From: Sneathiella sp.
Lineage (GTDB): Bacteria > Pseudomonadota > Alphaproteobacteria > Sneathiellales > Sneathiellaceae
Assembly: GCF_029233945.1 (NCBI RefSeq)
Contig: NZ_JARGOQ010000010.1
Location: forward strand, 5,943-69,942
Reading direction: 5' to 3'
Length of the DNA stretch: 64,000 nt
Shown here one piece after another: positions 17,686 to 26,571 of this stretch (the first letter of the stretch is position 1; the number at the start of each line of letters is the position of its first letter). The translations under genes were made by a program, and so were the position numbers. The notes under the pieces are model-generated. The model was not told the DNA's origin and did no database searches. It worked only from the letters and a program-made list of their open reading frames with translations.

Positions 17686-18726
17686 ATGACAAAAGAAACA
17701 AATGTAATTAGTCGGCGTGGCGCGTTGGCAGGCGGCGCTGCTGCACTCGCTGCTCCGGCCTTTATTGGCAAGGCGGCCGCCGCCGAGAAGGTGACATGGA
17801 AGGTGCAGTCGCATTGGCCAAAAGCATCTTCGTCCTATGGCGACAGTCTCGCCGTTATTGCAGAGGAACTGAAGACTAACACTGACGGGCAATTTGAACT
17901 GCAGCTCTTCGGGGCTGGCGAATTCGCAAAAGGCGGCGAAATCTTCAACATCGTCCGGAAGGGCGTAGTTGAAATGGGCACAATCTCTCCAGGCTATATC
18001 CTGGGTGAAGCCCCGACAGCCGGCATTGCTCTTGGTGTCCCGGGCACTTTCCGTGAACCATGGGAATTTGCGCATTTCCTGAAAAACATGGGTTTCGAGG
18101 ATCTGTTCAACGAAGATCTGGCGGCGCATGGTGTTATAAGCCGGGCTGAAAAAGTCTATCCAACGGAGTTGGTTGTCTCAAAAGAGATCAATTCGGTTGA
18201 GGACTTCTCCACGCTGAAATTGCGCTCATCCGGTAGTTACCAGAAATTCCTGGAAGCCGCCGGTGCTTCAACGCAATATGTTGCCGGCCCCGAGCTTTAT
18301 TCGAGCCTGGCCAGCGGCGTTGTTGACGGCGCACATTGGGGTGCCGCACAAGGTGCCATGTCAATGAGCCTCTGGGAAGTTGCCAAATTCCATATGAAGC
18401 CAACTCTCGGGCTGGCGGTTGACACGCTCATCATGAACCAGCAAGCAGTTGACAATCTGTCACCTGACCTCCGCAAGGAGTTCCTCACTCTTCTCGACAT
18501 GCGTTTCTGGAAGCGGACGACCGAGTATCAGTACAAAGAGAAGCTTGCTCTCTCGAAGGGTCTGGCGGAACAGAACATTACTGTCTCCCAGTTCCCGGCG
18601 GATGTGCAGAAAAAATTCGCCGAAGCATCAGGCGCAATTCTGGCCGAGGAAAGCTCCAAGGGCGGAAACGCGACAAAAGCGAGTGAAATGCTCACCAATT
18701 TCCTCAAGGGAATGGGCTACGTCTAA
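17686..18726 (+). CDS. TRAP transporter substrate-binding protein with Tat-type signal
   Basis: This 346-residue DctP-family binding protein starts at ATG 17686 behind GGGAGGA. The leader SRRGALAGG followed by an Ala-rich stretch to AAAAE looks like a twin-arginine signal, common in the TakP-like (2-oxoacid) branch. AHWGAAQGAMSM is the pocket region. The ligand may be an organic acid, but that is inference. The frame is open 43 codons upstream with no site. It is followed by a hairpin and the permease genes. Confidence 0.85.
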   Translation: MTKETNVISRRGALAGGAAALAAPAFIGKAAAAEKVTWKVQSHWPKASSSYGDSLAVIAEELKTNTDGQFELQLFGAGEFAKGGEIFNIVRKGVVEMGTISPGYILGEAPTAGIALGVPGTFREPWEFAHFLKNMGFEDLFNEDLAAHGVISRAEKVYPTELVVSKEINSVEDFSTLKLRSSGSYQKFLEAAGASTQYVAGPELYSSLASGVVDGAHWGAAQGAMSMSLWEVAKFHMKPTLGLAVDTLIMNQQAVDNLSPDLRKEFLTLLDMRFWKRTTEYQYKEKLALSKGLAEQNITVSQFPADVQKKFAEASGAILAEESSKGGNATKASEMLTNFLKGMGYV

Positions 18727-18774
18727 GGCCCGTTTCATCTGTCAAAAATTTGGCACATGCTAACCTAACCTCAT

Positions 18775-18810
18775 CCGGAGTTCGTTGCAGAAATTTGCAA
18801 CGGACTACGG
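18775..18810 (+). terminator. Hairpin between DctP and DctQ genes of TRAP operon 2
   Basis: CCGGAGTTCGTTGCA (18775-18789) pairs with TGCAACGGACTACGG (18796-18810) with one mismatch and one G-U pair around the loop GAAATT. No T run follows, so it is more likely an RNA-stabilising or processing hairpin than a full terminator. It sits in the 176-base gap after the binding-protein gene. Confidence 0.6.
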
Positions 18811-18902
18811 TGGGGTGACGGCAAATTTGACCTTTTCCGGTTGATTGAGCTTGTGCCTGAGATTGAACAGGTCGCTTTAGTCAATTTTTTCTGGAGAATA
18901 TC

Positions 18903-19469
18903 ATGGCTGCCTTAACAGCATTCGCTCGTGCAGTGACAAATACAAACGCCAAGATCGGTCGGCTCGCAAGTTATGCCGTTCTTATCTTGTTTGTTCTCTT
19001 GCTCAGCGACGTAATCATGCGTTATGTGACGCAAAGTCCGATATCCTGGTCCGCCTTAGCGTCAAAAATTGTGTTCGGTATTTACGCAATTATCGGTGGC
19101 GGCTATCTGCTCGCGCGCCGTGATCATGTCAATGTCGATCTTTTCTACGGCAACTTCACGGCAAAGCAGAAAGCGCTAACAGATATCGCAACATCATTCC
19201 TGTTTTTCCTTTTCCTAGGCGTTCTGCTTACCGAAGCCTATTCGATGGCATCTGATAGCATTTCCCGCCTTGAAGTCAGTTATGAAACCACATGGCGACC
19301 CGCGATCTGGCCCTCCAAATCGATGATTTTTGTTGCCGCATTCCTACTGCTGCTGCAGGGAATAGTGAAATTGATAGCCGACATCATGATCCTCTGCGGC
19401 ATAGAAGTTGATGAGACTGCCTTTGGCCCGCTGCGGGATGACGAGCATGACGAGAAGGAATCTGTTTGA
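18903..19469 (+). CDS. TRAP transporter small permease (DctQ family)
   Basis: This 188-residue protein has four hydrophobic segments (about 20-40, 55-75, 95-115 and 140-165) and the DctQ-like ISWSALASK stretch. CTGGAGA lies 8 bases before the ATG. Its TGA overlaps the ATG of the large subunit by one base, so the two are coupled. With the next gene it forms the sodium-dependent permease for the Tat-exported binding protein. Confidence 0.84.
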   Translation: MAALTAFARAVTNTNAKIGRLASYAVLILFVLLLSDVIMRYVTQSPISWSALASKIVFGIYAIIGGGYLLARRDHVNVDLFYGNFTAKQKALTDIATSFLFFLFLGVLLTEAYSMASDSISRLEVSYETTWRPAIWPSKSMIFVAAFLLLLQGIVKLIADIMILCGIEVDETAFGPLRDDEHDEKESV

Positions 19470-20794
19470 TGTATGATCTCTTAAGTATCGAGGTTCTTAC
19501 CCTCCTCTTTTTCGGTCTCCTGTTCCTGTTTATCATGCTCGGAGTGCCGCTCGCGTTCGTTCTGGGCGGGCTATCTATTATCTTCCTGTATTTTGAACAG
19601 GGTCCAATCGCCTTCTACCTGATCGCCTCAAAGATGTGGGATTTGATGGAGACGTCCTCACTCATTGCGATTCCGCTCTATGTTTTCATGGCCATGTTGC
19701 TGGAGAGAAGCGGCGTTGCACATGACCTCTACCGAATGATGCATTTATGGTGGGGTGGCGTGCGGGGCGGCCTCGCTATCGGCACCGTTGGAATTTGCAC
19801 GATCTTCGCGGCGATGTCCGGAATTTCCGGTGCAGCTGTTGTCACCATGGGAACAATTGCCCTCCCGCAAATGCTCGACAGAGGCTACGATAAACGCCTT
19901 GCGCTTGGTGCCATTAACGCCGGGGGTGGCTGGGGCATATTGATCCCGCCCTCTATCCTGATGGTTCTTTATGCGCTGATTACCGAAGTCTCGGTTGGCA
20001 AACTGTTTGCTGCCGGTGTGTTCCCGGGTCTGCTTCTCTTTGCGCTGGTCTCCATCTATATTGGTGTCAGATGCTGGTTCCAGCCTCATTTAGGACCGTC
20101 CCTGCCAGAAGAGGAACGGGCGGACTGGAGTGAAAAGCTAAGCGCACTTCGCGCCGTCTTTCTGCCGATTTTTATTATCTTCCTCGTTCTCGGGGCGATA
20201 TTTGGCGGTTACGCCACTGTGACGGAGGCCGCCGCTGTTGGCGTCTTCGGTGCATTGGTTGCCAGTGCCATAAACCGCAAGCTGACGTGGAAGGTAATCT
20301 CGGAATCCTCACTTCGAACCTTCCGGCTTACGACGATCATTACCTGGATCGTTTTCGCGGCACATGCCTATTCGATGGCCTATACCGCAATGGGCGCGGA
20401 AGAGTTTATCACCCATATGACCGCGCAGATTCCTGGCGGAAAATGGGGGGCGCTTGCCTTTATGATGTTTGTTCTCTTCCTCTTGGGGATGGTGCTGGAT
20501 CCCGTCGGTATTATGCTGATTACCCTGCCCGTCTTCCTGCCGCTGGTGGCAAGCCACGGATTTGATCCGGTATGGTTCGGCATCCTGTTCGTGGTGATGA
20601 TGGAAATCAGCTATATGACGCCGCCCTTCGGGTTCAACCTGTTCTACCTTCGATCCGTTGCCCCTCCGGATGTAACGATGAAGGATATCTACTGGTCGGT
20701 TGGCCCTTATACCCTGGTCGAACTGGCAGGGCTCTTCCTGATTGTCTTGTTTCCGGCAATTGCGTTGTGGCTACCGAACTATCTGTTCCAGTAG
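19469..20794 (+). CDS. TRAP transporter large permease (DctM family)
   Basis: This 441-residue DctM protein has about 12 helices and the conserved IPPSILMVLYALI and ATVTEAAAVG stretches. The ATG at 19469 overlaps the stop of the DctQ gene (TGATG); a TTG one codon upstream is less likely. It is the last gene of the operon, followed 35 bases later by a strong terminator. Confidence 0.86.
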   Translation: MYDLLSIEVLTLLFFGLLFLFIMLGVPLAFVLGGLSIIFLYFEQGPIAFYLIASKMWDLMETSSLIAIPLYVFMAMLLERSGVAHDLYRMMHLWWGGVRGGLAIGTVGICTIFAAMSGISGAAVVTMGTIALPQMLDRGYDKRLALGAINAGGGWGILIPPSILMVLYALITEVSVGKLFAAGVFPGLLLFALVSIYIGVRCWFQPHLGPSLPEEERADWSEKLSALRAVFLPIFIIFLVLGAIFGGYATVTEAAAVGVFGALVASAINRKLTWKVISESSLRTFRLTTIITWIVFAAHAYSMAYTAMGAEEFITHMTAQIPGGKWGALAFMMFVLFLLGMVLDPVGIMLITLPVFLPLVASHGFDPVWFGILFVVMMEISYMTPPFGFNLFYLRSVAPPDVTMKDIYWSVGPYTLVELAGLFLIVLFPAIALWLPNYLFQ

Positions 20795-20828
20795 GGTGTA
20801 GGGTAGGTTACATATAAACTCATACAGC

Positions 20829-20868
20829 CCCGTTGCGCAGAAACTAGTCTGCGCAACGGGATTTTTTT
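20829..20868 (+). terminator. Rho-independent terminator of TRAP operon 2
   Basis: CCCGTTGCGCAGA (20829-20841) pairs perfectly with TCTGCGCAACGGG (20848-20860), loop AACTAG, followed by A and seven Ts. It is a textbook terminator for the + strand operon and separates it from the convergent protease gene. Confidence 0.92.
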
Positions 20869-20902
20869 GAATTCACAAGATCATTACATTGTCGGCGGTA
20901 TT

Positions 20903-21808
20903 TTATAGATCATCCGTGCTGAAGGTATCGCACTTACGGACATCGCCGCTTTCAAAGCCCGTCATAAACCATTTCACGCGCTGCTTGGATGACCCATGCG
21001 TAAAGGAATCCGGCACGACCCGACCGGTTGACTGTTTCTGCAATCTGTCATCACCGATTGCCGTGGCCGCATTAAGCGCTTCTTCAATATCCCCGGCTTC
21101 CAGAAGATTACGGGATCGATCCGCATTATAGGCCCAGATACCGGCAAAACAGTCTGCCTGCAGTTCAAGACGGACCGATAGCTTGTTTCCTTCGACCTTG
21201 CTGAGTTGGCCCCTCTGTTCATGAACTTTCTGGGAAATACCTAGCAAAGTCTGAACATGATGCCCCACTTCATGCGCGATTACGTAGGCTTGCGCAAAGT
21301 CACCCGGCGCGCCAAATCGATTATGAAGCTCCCTGAAAAAGGATAGATCGAGATAAACCTTCTGGTCCCCCGGGCAATAGAACGGCCCCATAGCAGATTG
21401 TGCATAGCCGCAAGCGGACTGAACGGCATCGGAAAAAAGCACCAGGGTCGGCTCCTGATAGCGCCGATCAGCAGTTTCAAATAACCCGTGCCATGTATCT
21501 TCAGTATCCGCCAGGACTACGGAAACAAATTTCGTGAGATCATCATCCGTTGCGGATCGGGTTGTGCCTGACTGCGGCTGCGATTGCATTCCACCGGTTT
21601 GCATCCCTCCTTGCAGCAATACTGTCGGATCAATGCCAAGGAAAAGCGAAATACCGACAACGGCAAGAATACCGACAATCCCGAGCTTCCCGCCTCGCCC
21701 TCCTGGCAGCCGAATGGGTATTCCCCGGCCTCGACCGAGTCCTCTCGGACTTGCCTGCCCGCGCCGGTCTTCAATATTGTCGCTTCGCCGTCTGCCCCGC
21801 CACCGCAT
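20903..21808 (-). CDS. ypfJ: YpfJ-type neutral zinc metallopeptidase
   Basis: This 301-residue protein has the YpfJ-family start MRWRGRRRSDNIEDRRG, a glycine/arginine-rich linker, one transmembrane segment (about 40-60) and a C-terminal domain with the zinc motif HEVGHHVQ (about residue 185). AAGGTGAT precedes the chosen ATG; nine extra codons upstream are not needed. It is probably an inner-membrane protease facing the periplasm. Its substrate is unknown in the family. Confidence 0.85.
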   Translation of the reverse strand: MRWRGRRRSDNIEDRRGQASPRGLGRGRGIPIRLPGGRGGKLGIVGILAVVGISLFLGIDPTVLLQGGMQTGGMQSQPQSGTTRSATDDDLTKFVSVVLADTEDTWHGLFETADRRYQEPTLVLFSDAVQSACGYAQSAMGPFYCPGDQKVYLDLSFFRELHNRFGAPGDFAQAYVIAHEVGHHVQTLLGISQKVHEQRGQLSKVEGNKLSVRLELQADCFAGIWAYNADRSRNLLEAGDIEEALNAATAIGDDRLQKQSTGRVVPDSFTHGSSKQRVKWFMTGFESGDVRKCDTFSTDDL

Positions 21809-21909
21809 GACATCACCTTTGTTATTCACATACACTGCCTATAATCATGTCATGGGCAGGCAGGAATGTCATGCAGATCGGTGGAAGGCTCTCTCCTGCA
21901 TGGAGAAAA

Positions 21910-23202
21910 CTACACTTTATATCCGAGGACGGTGGGGAGCCAAAGCGCGATGGACGGAAAGGCGATAACGAGACCAACAGAGATGATCATCGCAACAATC
22001 GGCCAAAGGACCCATCGCATCGTGGCCTCAATCGGCACATTCGCTATCTTCGCCGTGACCATCAAATTAACGGCAACCGGCGGCGTAAACTGGCCGATCG
22101 CGACGTTCATGGCCATCAGGACGCCGAACCATACCTGGTTCCAGCCAAGCGTCGCCATAATTGGCATCAGCAACGGCAAGGCAATCAAATAGATCGACAC
22201 CCCATCGAGGACCATTCCGGCGAGCAGAATAATCGCCATTACCAAGATCAGCACAACCATCGGGGATTCCGAAATTGACAGGATATGGTTCGCCGCCGCG
22301 TCAAATGTGCCAAGGATCGAACCGGCAAAAGCGAAAATTCCGGCGAGCGAGATAATGATCATCACAACCGCAGAAATCTGGGCCGCTTCGGCGAGGACAT
22401 TGTAAATGTCCCGCATTCCCATGGAGCGGTGCAAAAACAGGCCGACGATTAGTCCGTAAAAGACGGCAACCGCAGCCGCCTCGGTTGGCGTGAACAGACC
22501 GCTTCGTAATCCACCCAGGATAATAACGGGTGCGAATAGCCCTGGCAACGCCCGGACAAAGCTCTTCCCAAGCGGCGGACGTCCGGTATCGACAGCGCCA
22601 AACCCTTTTCGGCGGCTGATGAGAAGCGCCGGGATTGCAACGGCCAATCCTGCGAGAAGGCCCGGAAACAAGCCTGCGGCGAACAAGGCCCGCAGATCAA
22701 CTCCCGGTACCATGATCGAATAAACGATCAGGGCGATGGAGGGCGGAATGAGGATAGCGGTGGAGGCGGAGGCGGCAATGATACTGGCGGAAAAGGCACG
22801 CGGATACCCTTCCTTCAACATGCTCGGGATCATGACAGTCGCGACGGCCGCCGCATCCGCCGGACCAGAGCCGGACATCCCGCCCATGATAAGACAAACT
22901 AGTATGGCAACAAGCGCGAGGCCGCCACGGCGAGGGCCGACGACTGCCCGCGATAATTCGACCAATCTTTCTGCCACGCCAGACCGCTCGAAAATCATGC
23001 CGGTCAGAATAAAAAGCGGGATCGCGATAAGGGGGTATTTCGCGATACTGGCATAGGTGATGGTGCTCATATTCGCAACGGCATCCATATCAAGGCCAAA
23101 GAATATAGCGATGACTCCTGAAAGCCCAAGAGCGACAGAAATTGGCGCGCCGGAGATAAGAATTAGGAAAAACGACCCGAGGAGGATGACATGCGCGCTC
23201 AT
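21910..23202 (-). CDS. TRAP transporter large permease (DctM family), operon 3
   Basis: This 430-residue, 12-helix DctM protein has ILIPPSIALIVYS and FTPTEAAAVAVFY. The start overlaps the DctQ stop by 4 bases (ATGA). It is the last gene of the IclR-ThDP-TRAP operon and, with DctQ and DctP, imports the substrate that the preceding enzymes probably use. Confidence 0.87.
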   Translation of the reverse strand: MSAHVILLGSFFLILISGAPISVALGLSGVIAIFFGLDMDAVANMSTITYASIAKYPLIAIPLFILTGMIFERSGVAERLVELSRAVVGPRRGGLALVAILVCLIMGGMSGSGPADAAAVATVMIPSMLKEGYPRAFSASIIAASASTAILIPPSIALIVYSIMVPGVDLRALFAAGLFPGLLAGLAVAIPALLISRRKGFGAVDTGRPPLGKSFVRALPGLFAPVIILGGLRSGLFTPTEAAAVAVFYGLIVGLFLHRSMGMRDIYNVLAEAAQISAVVMIIISLAGIFAFAGSILGTFDAAANHILSISESPMVVLILVMAIILLAGMVLDGVSIYLIALPLLMPIMATLGWNQVWFGVLMAMNVAIGQFTPPVAVNLMVTAKIANVPIEATMRWVLWPIVAMIISVGLVIAFPSIALWLPTVLGYKV

Positions 23203-23702
23203 CTCTTGTTCCTCAGTTCATTCCACTGCACCTGGAAAATCCGGAAGAGAACGGCCAGTGACAGCAGTGGCAACCACATCGTATAAATCCAGGTCGGATA
23301 GCCGAGCGCCGGGGACGTTTCTTCGAACAGATACTCGTCAATGGCCAGATCTGAACCGTAGTAGACAAGCAACCCAAATAAGGAGACAGATGCCAGGAAC
23401 GAAATTGTATTCAGCAATGCCCGCCCGTGCCGGCCGAACCGGTTGACAACAAAAGTAATGCAGATATGGCCGTTGTTGGTATAGGCCAGCCCTGCGCCGA
23501 CGAAGGTGACAATAACCAGAAGAAATACCGAATATTCCTCTGTGAAGGCAAAAGAGACATTTGTCGCATATCGAACAACGACGTTTAGAATGCTGATAAG
23601 ACAAATCAGGCCCATTGCAAGGGCTCCAACTGCCTCTTCTATTCGAAACGGTTGCTTTTCTTGCAGACTGTCGTCTGTTTCATCCGCGCTTTCTTGTTCC
23701 AT
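23199..23702 (-). CDS. TRAP transporter small permease (DctQ family), operon 3
   Basis: This is a 167-residue four-helix DctQ protein with a charged N-terminus and the FAFTEEYSVF stretch between the first two helices. It is coupled to the large subunit by a 4-base overlap and separated from the binding-protein gene by an 87-base gap that holds a hairpin. Confidence 0.84.
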   Translation of the reverse strand: MEQESADETDDSLQEKQPFRIEEAVGALAMGLICLISILNVVVRYATNVSFAFTEEYSVFLLVIVTFVGAGLAYTNNGHICITFVVNRFGRHGRALLNTISFLASVSLFGLLVYYGSDLAIDEYLFEETSPALGYPTWIYTMWLPLLSLAVLFRIFQVQWNELRNKR

Positions 23703-23724
23703 GAACTCATACTTACCTTATAGA

Positions 23725-23768
23725 AGCCGGAAGGCCTTTCCGCGTTTGCGGCGTCTGTCCCTCCGGCT
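23725..23768 (-). terminator. Hairpin between DctP and DctQ genes of TRAP operon 3
   Basis: On the + strand AGCCGGAAGG (23725-23734) pairs with CCCTCCGGCT (23759-23768) with one mismatch, and an inner stem CCGC-GTTT-GCGG lies at 23740-23751. No T run is seen. As in the other two TRAP operons it lies just after the binding-protein gene and probably stabilises that message or limits read-through. Confidence 0.55.
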
Positions 23769-23789
23769 CACCATATTTAATAAAGCGAA

Positions 23790-24806
23790 TTAGCGGTTCG
23801 CGACGCTTTCTTCCGCCTTCTTCACCAGATCCGGACCGACAATTTCCGTCCATTTCTCATAAACGCCACGGCTTGCATCAACAAATTTCTGCCGCTCTTC
23901 ATCCGTGAGATGCGTCACAGTCACACCAAGGCCTTCAATCGACTTATACAGAGAGTCATCCCCTTCGGTCAGGCCTGTACGCGCTACTTCGATGCCATAT
24001 GCACCGGCATCTACAGCTGCCTGACGGATAAGTTCCTGATCTTCAGGCGTGAAGTCGTTCCAAACCCTGTGGCTAACCGCAAAAATCAGCGGATCCGCAA
24101 CATATCCCCAAGTGGTGACATACATCTGACCGACGAGATGCATTTTCGCAATGGTGAAAATCGTCAACGGATTTTCCTGACCATCAACGGCGCCTGTGGT
24201 GAGCGCAGGTTTCGCATCCGCCCAGCTCATCTGGGCCGGGTTCGCGCCAAAAGCCGTGAAGGTATCATTGAAAAGCGGAGAACCGACTACGCGAATCTTC
24301 ATGCCTTCCAGGTCGGCTGGCGACCGAACTTCCCTTTTTGAATTTGTCAGTTCCCGAAACCCGTTTTCAGCCCATGCCAGAGGTTCAACACCTTTGGAAC
24401 GGACGATTTCAAAAATTTCCTCGCCGACCGGACCACCGGTCAACGCATCCATGGCCTTATAATCCGGAATCAGGAATGGCAGTGCGAAGATATTCATTTC
24501 CGGAATTTGCGGTGACCAGTTGATGGTGGAGCTGACGGACATGTCAATCGCTCCCTTGCGCACCGCGGTGAATTCCTTGGTTTGTTCACCGGCTACAAGC
24601 TGCGTACCGGGGTAGGCCTTCATATTGATCCGGCCATCGGAACGTTTCCGCACCAGTTCAATCCATTTGTCTGCAGCAAGTCCCCATGGAAACGGCGCAG
24701 GCACAACGGTTGAGACCTTATATTCAGACTTGTAGTCGGCCGCATATGACGGCGAAATACTGGCAACGCCAATCAAGGCGGACGCAAGCAAAGCATACAG
24801 TTTCAT
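23790..24806 (-). CDS. TRAP transporter substrate-binding protein (DctP), operon 3
   Basis: This 338-residue DctP-type protein has a Sec signal peptide (about 1-22, ending SYA) and the family arginine in MKIRVVGSPLF, followed by GAVDGQENPL in the pocket. This branch generally binds carboxylates; the ligand is unknown. It is encoded directly after the ThDP enzyme, linking import with the E1-like and acetolactate-synthase-like enzymes. Confidence 0.86.
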   Translation of the reverse strand: MKLYALLASALIGVASISPSYAADYKSEYKVSTVVPAPFPWGLAADKWIELVRKRSDGRINMKAYPGTQLVAGEQTKEFTAVRKGAIDMSVSSTINWSPQIPEMNIFALPFLIPDYKAMDALTGGPVGEEIFEIVRSKGVEPLAWAENGFRELTNSKREVRSPADLEGMKIRVVGSPLFNDTFTAFGANPAQMSWADAKPALTTGAVDGQENPLTIFTIAKMHLVGQMYVTTWGYVADPLIFAVSHRVWNDFTPEDQELIRQAAVDAGAYGIEVARTGLTEGDDSLYKSIEGLGVTVTHLTDEERQKFVDASRGVYEKWTEIVGPDLVKKAEESVANR

Positions 24807-24840
24807 TGTCTTTTCCTTCCCTTTTTATGAAAGCCGCGCG

Positions 24841-26571
24841 TTATGCCACGCGGTCTCCTTTTTTGACCTGAACGGTCCTGTTATCCACCGCAGGAAGCAT
24901 TCTTGCGGGGTCTCTCGTGACGACAACATCTACGACGCTTGGGCGGTCTTTTTCGGAAAATGCGCTGAGCAATGCGGCTTCCAACTGGTCCGGGCTTTCA
25001 ACGCGGACTCCATGGCATCCCATAGCATTTGCCACGCTGGCATAGTTGGTTTCCGAAAGTTCCGATGACTGGTAATTTCCATCCCCATACATCAGATGCT
25101 GCAAAGCTTTGACATATCCGGACGCGGCATTATTGACGACAACAATGGTCACGCCAAGATTCATTCGACGGGCCGTTTCCAGCTCACCCAGAACCATGTT
25201 GAAGCCGCCATCGCCGGTAATTCCAACCACGATTGCTCCTGGCTCGGCCAACTGAACACCCATCGCACCTGGCAGCCCATAGCCAATTGAGGCAAAGCCA
25301 CGGTCCGGAACAAATGCCCTGCCCGCTTTCTTTGTATCAAAGAGTAATCCGCCCCAATGCGCGGCAAACCCACCATCGGCAACGAGATACCCATCCTCCG
25401 GCAGCAGCTTGTTAATTTCCGTGATCAGCCGCGCCATATGCACAGGCGTTTCATCTGAATTAAGACGCTCCGACACATCATCCCGCCAGACTGCCATTTT
25501 TTGGGGGATTTCCGCAATATAGCCTTCGCGCATTTGCCGCTGTTCGCTCACGCTGTCTTTCAGCAGGTCATAAAGGTCATTCAATCCGGATTTAGCATCG
25601 CCCCATAGTTTGAGTGCGGGCTCATAAGTCCGCCCCATTTCCTCGGCGACGATATCGAGATGAATGACGGGTCCATTGGCTTCGGGGATGGTATATCGTT
25701 TGGTGGCAATCTCGCCCAGCTTACATCCAACTACCAACAGGCAATCGCTTTCGGCAATCAAGTCATTTGCAATGCGGTCATATCGACCAAAAAGACCGGC
25801 ACTCAGCGGATTGGAACAGGCAATCGCCCCTTTACCCGTAAGCGTATGGGCAACCGGAATACTACAGGCTTCGGCCAATCGCGTAACCTGCTCTTGCGCG
25901 CCGGAAATATGGACGCCACCGCCGCAGAGTATCATCGGTCGCTTCGCCGTTGCAATAAGAGCCGCTGCTTTTGCCGCCATCTCGGCATCCGGGCGGCAGC
26001 GAAGGGATGGCATCCTGGAATGAGCACCATCAACAGCGAATTCTTCTGGTTCGAAATTATGGGTCCCGTGCGCGATATCTTCCGGCACATTCACCACGAC
26101 CGGACCCGGCCGGCCGGATGTCGCGATGGCAAAGGCCCGCCGCATGATTTCCGGAATTCGGTGAATAGTCTCGATTTTGAGGAGTTCCTTGCACGCGGGC
26201 CGGAGTATGGAAACCTGATCCGTTTCCTGGGTCATATTCTTCCCGGCATGATCGCGATGCGCATCTCCGATAATGGCAACCATTGGGGAGCCCGCGTTTA
26301 AGGCTTCCACCAGTCCGGTCACCAAGTTCGTTGCCCCCGGCCCCAATGTCGCATCGACCAAACCGACCCGGTTTGATACCTTGGCATAGGCATCTGCGGC
26401 GAATACCGCGCAGCGCTCATCATTGATCAGATTGTGATTAAGGCCCAAACGCCGTGCCGCGTCATAGAACGGCAAGAGCTGAAACCCGCCCATACCGAAC
26501 ATCGGGCCCGCCTCATGTGCGAGTAGCATCCGAACCAGCGCTTCACCGCCTGTCATTTCATTTTTAATCAT
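24841..26571 (-). CDS. Acetolactate-synthase-like thiamine diphosphate enzyme
   Basis: This 576-residue protein has the three-domain ThDP decarboxylase fold: N-terminal Pyr domain with the activating glutamate in INDERCAVFAADAYAK (about residue 43), central domain (about 195-330) and C-terminal PP domain with GDGGFN ... NN (about 450-480). True acetolactate synthase works with a small subunit in valine/isoleucine synthesis; none is encoded here. The catabolic context (E1 genes before it, TRAP genes after it) suggests a 2-oxoacid decarboxylase, carboligase or C-C lyase of an unknown substrate. It starts on the base where the E1 beta gene ends. Confidence 0.82.
   Translation of the reverse strand: MIKNEMTGGEALVRMLLAHEAGPMFGMGGFQLLPFYDAARRLGLNHNLINDERCAVFAADAYAKVSNRVGLVDATLGPGATNLVTGLVEALNAGSPMVAIIGDAHRDHAGKNMTQETDQVSILRPACKELLKIETIHRIPEIMRRAFAIATSGRPGPVVVNVPEDIAHGTHNFEPEEFAVDGAHSRMPSLRCRPDAEMAAKAAALIATAKRPMILCGGGVHISGAQEQVTRLAEACSIPVAHTLTGKGAIACSNPLSAGLFGRYDRIANDLIAESDCLLVVGCKLGEIATKRYTIPEANGPVIHLDIVAEEMGRTYEPALKLWGDAKSGLNDLYDLLKDSVSEQRQMREGYIAEIPQKMAVWRDDVSERLNSDETPVHMARLITEINKLLPEDGYLVADGGFAAHWGGLLFDTKKAGRAFVPDRGFASIGYGLPGAMGVQLAEPGAIVVGITGDGGFNMVLGELETARRMNLGVTIVVVNNAASGYVKALQHLMYGDGNYQSSELSETNYASVANAMGCHGVRVESPDQLEAALLSAFSEKDRPSVVDVVVTRDPARMLPAVDNRTVQVKKGDRVA

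Noticed and set aside
21534-22278. + strand frames across the ypfJ-DctM gap
   Set aside because: They overlap two well-supported - strand genes, and their translations are low-complexity Arg/Pro/His-rich.
24841-26571. Biosynthetic acetolactate synthase large subunit
   Set aside because: There is no small regulatory subunit or ilvC gene beside it. The IclR, E1 and TRAP neighbours point to catabolism.
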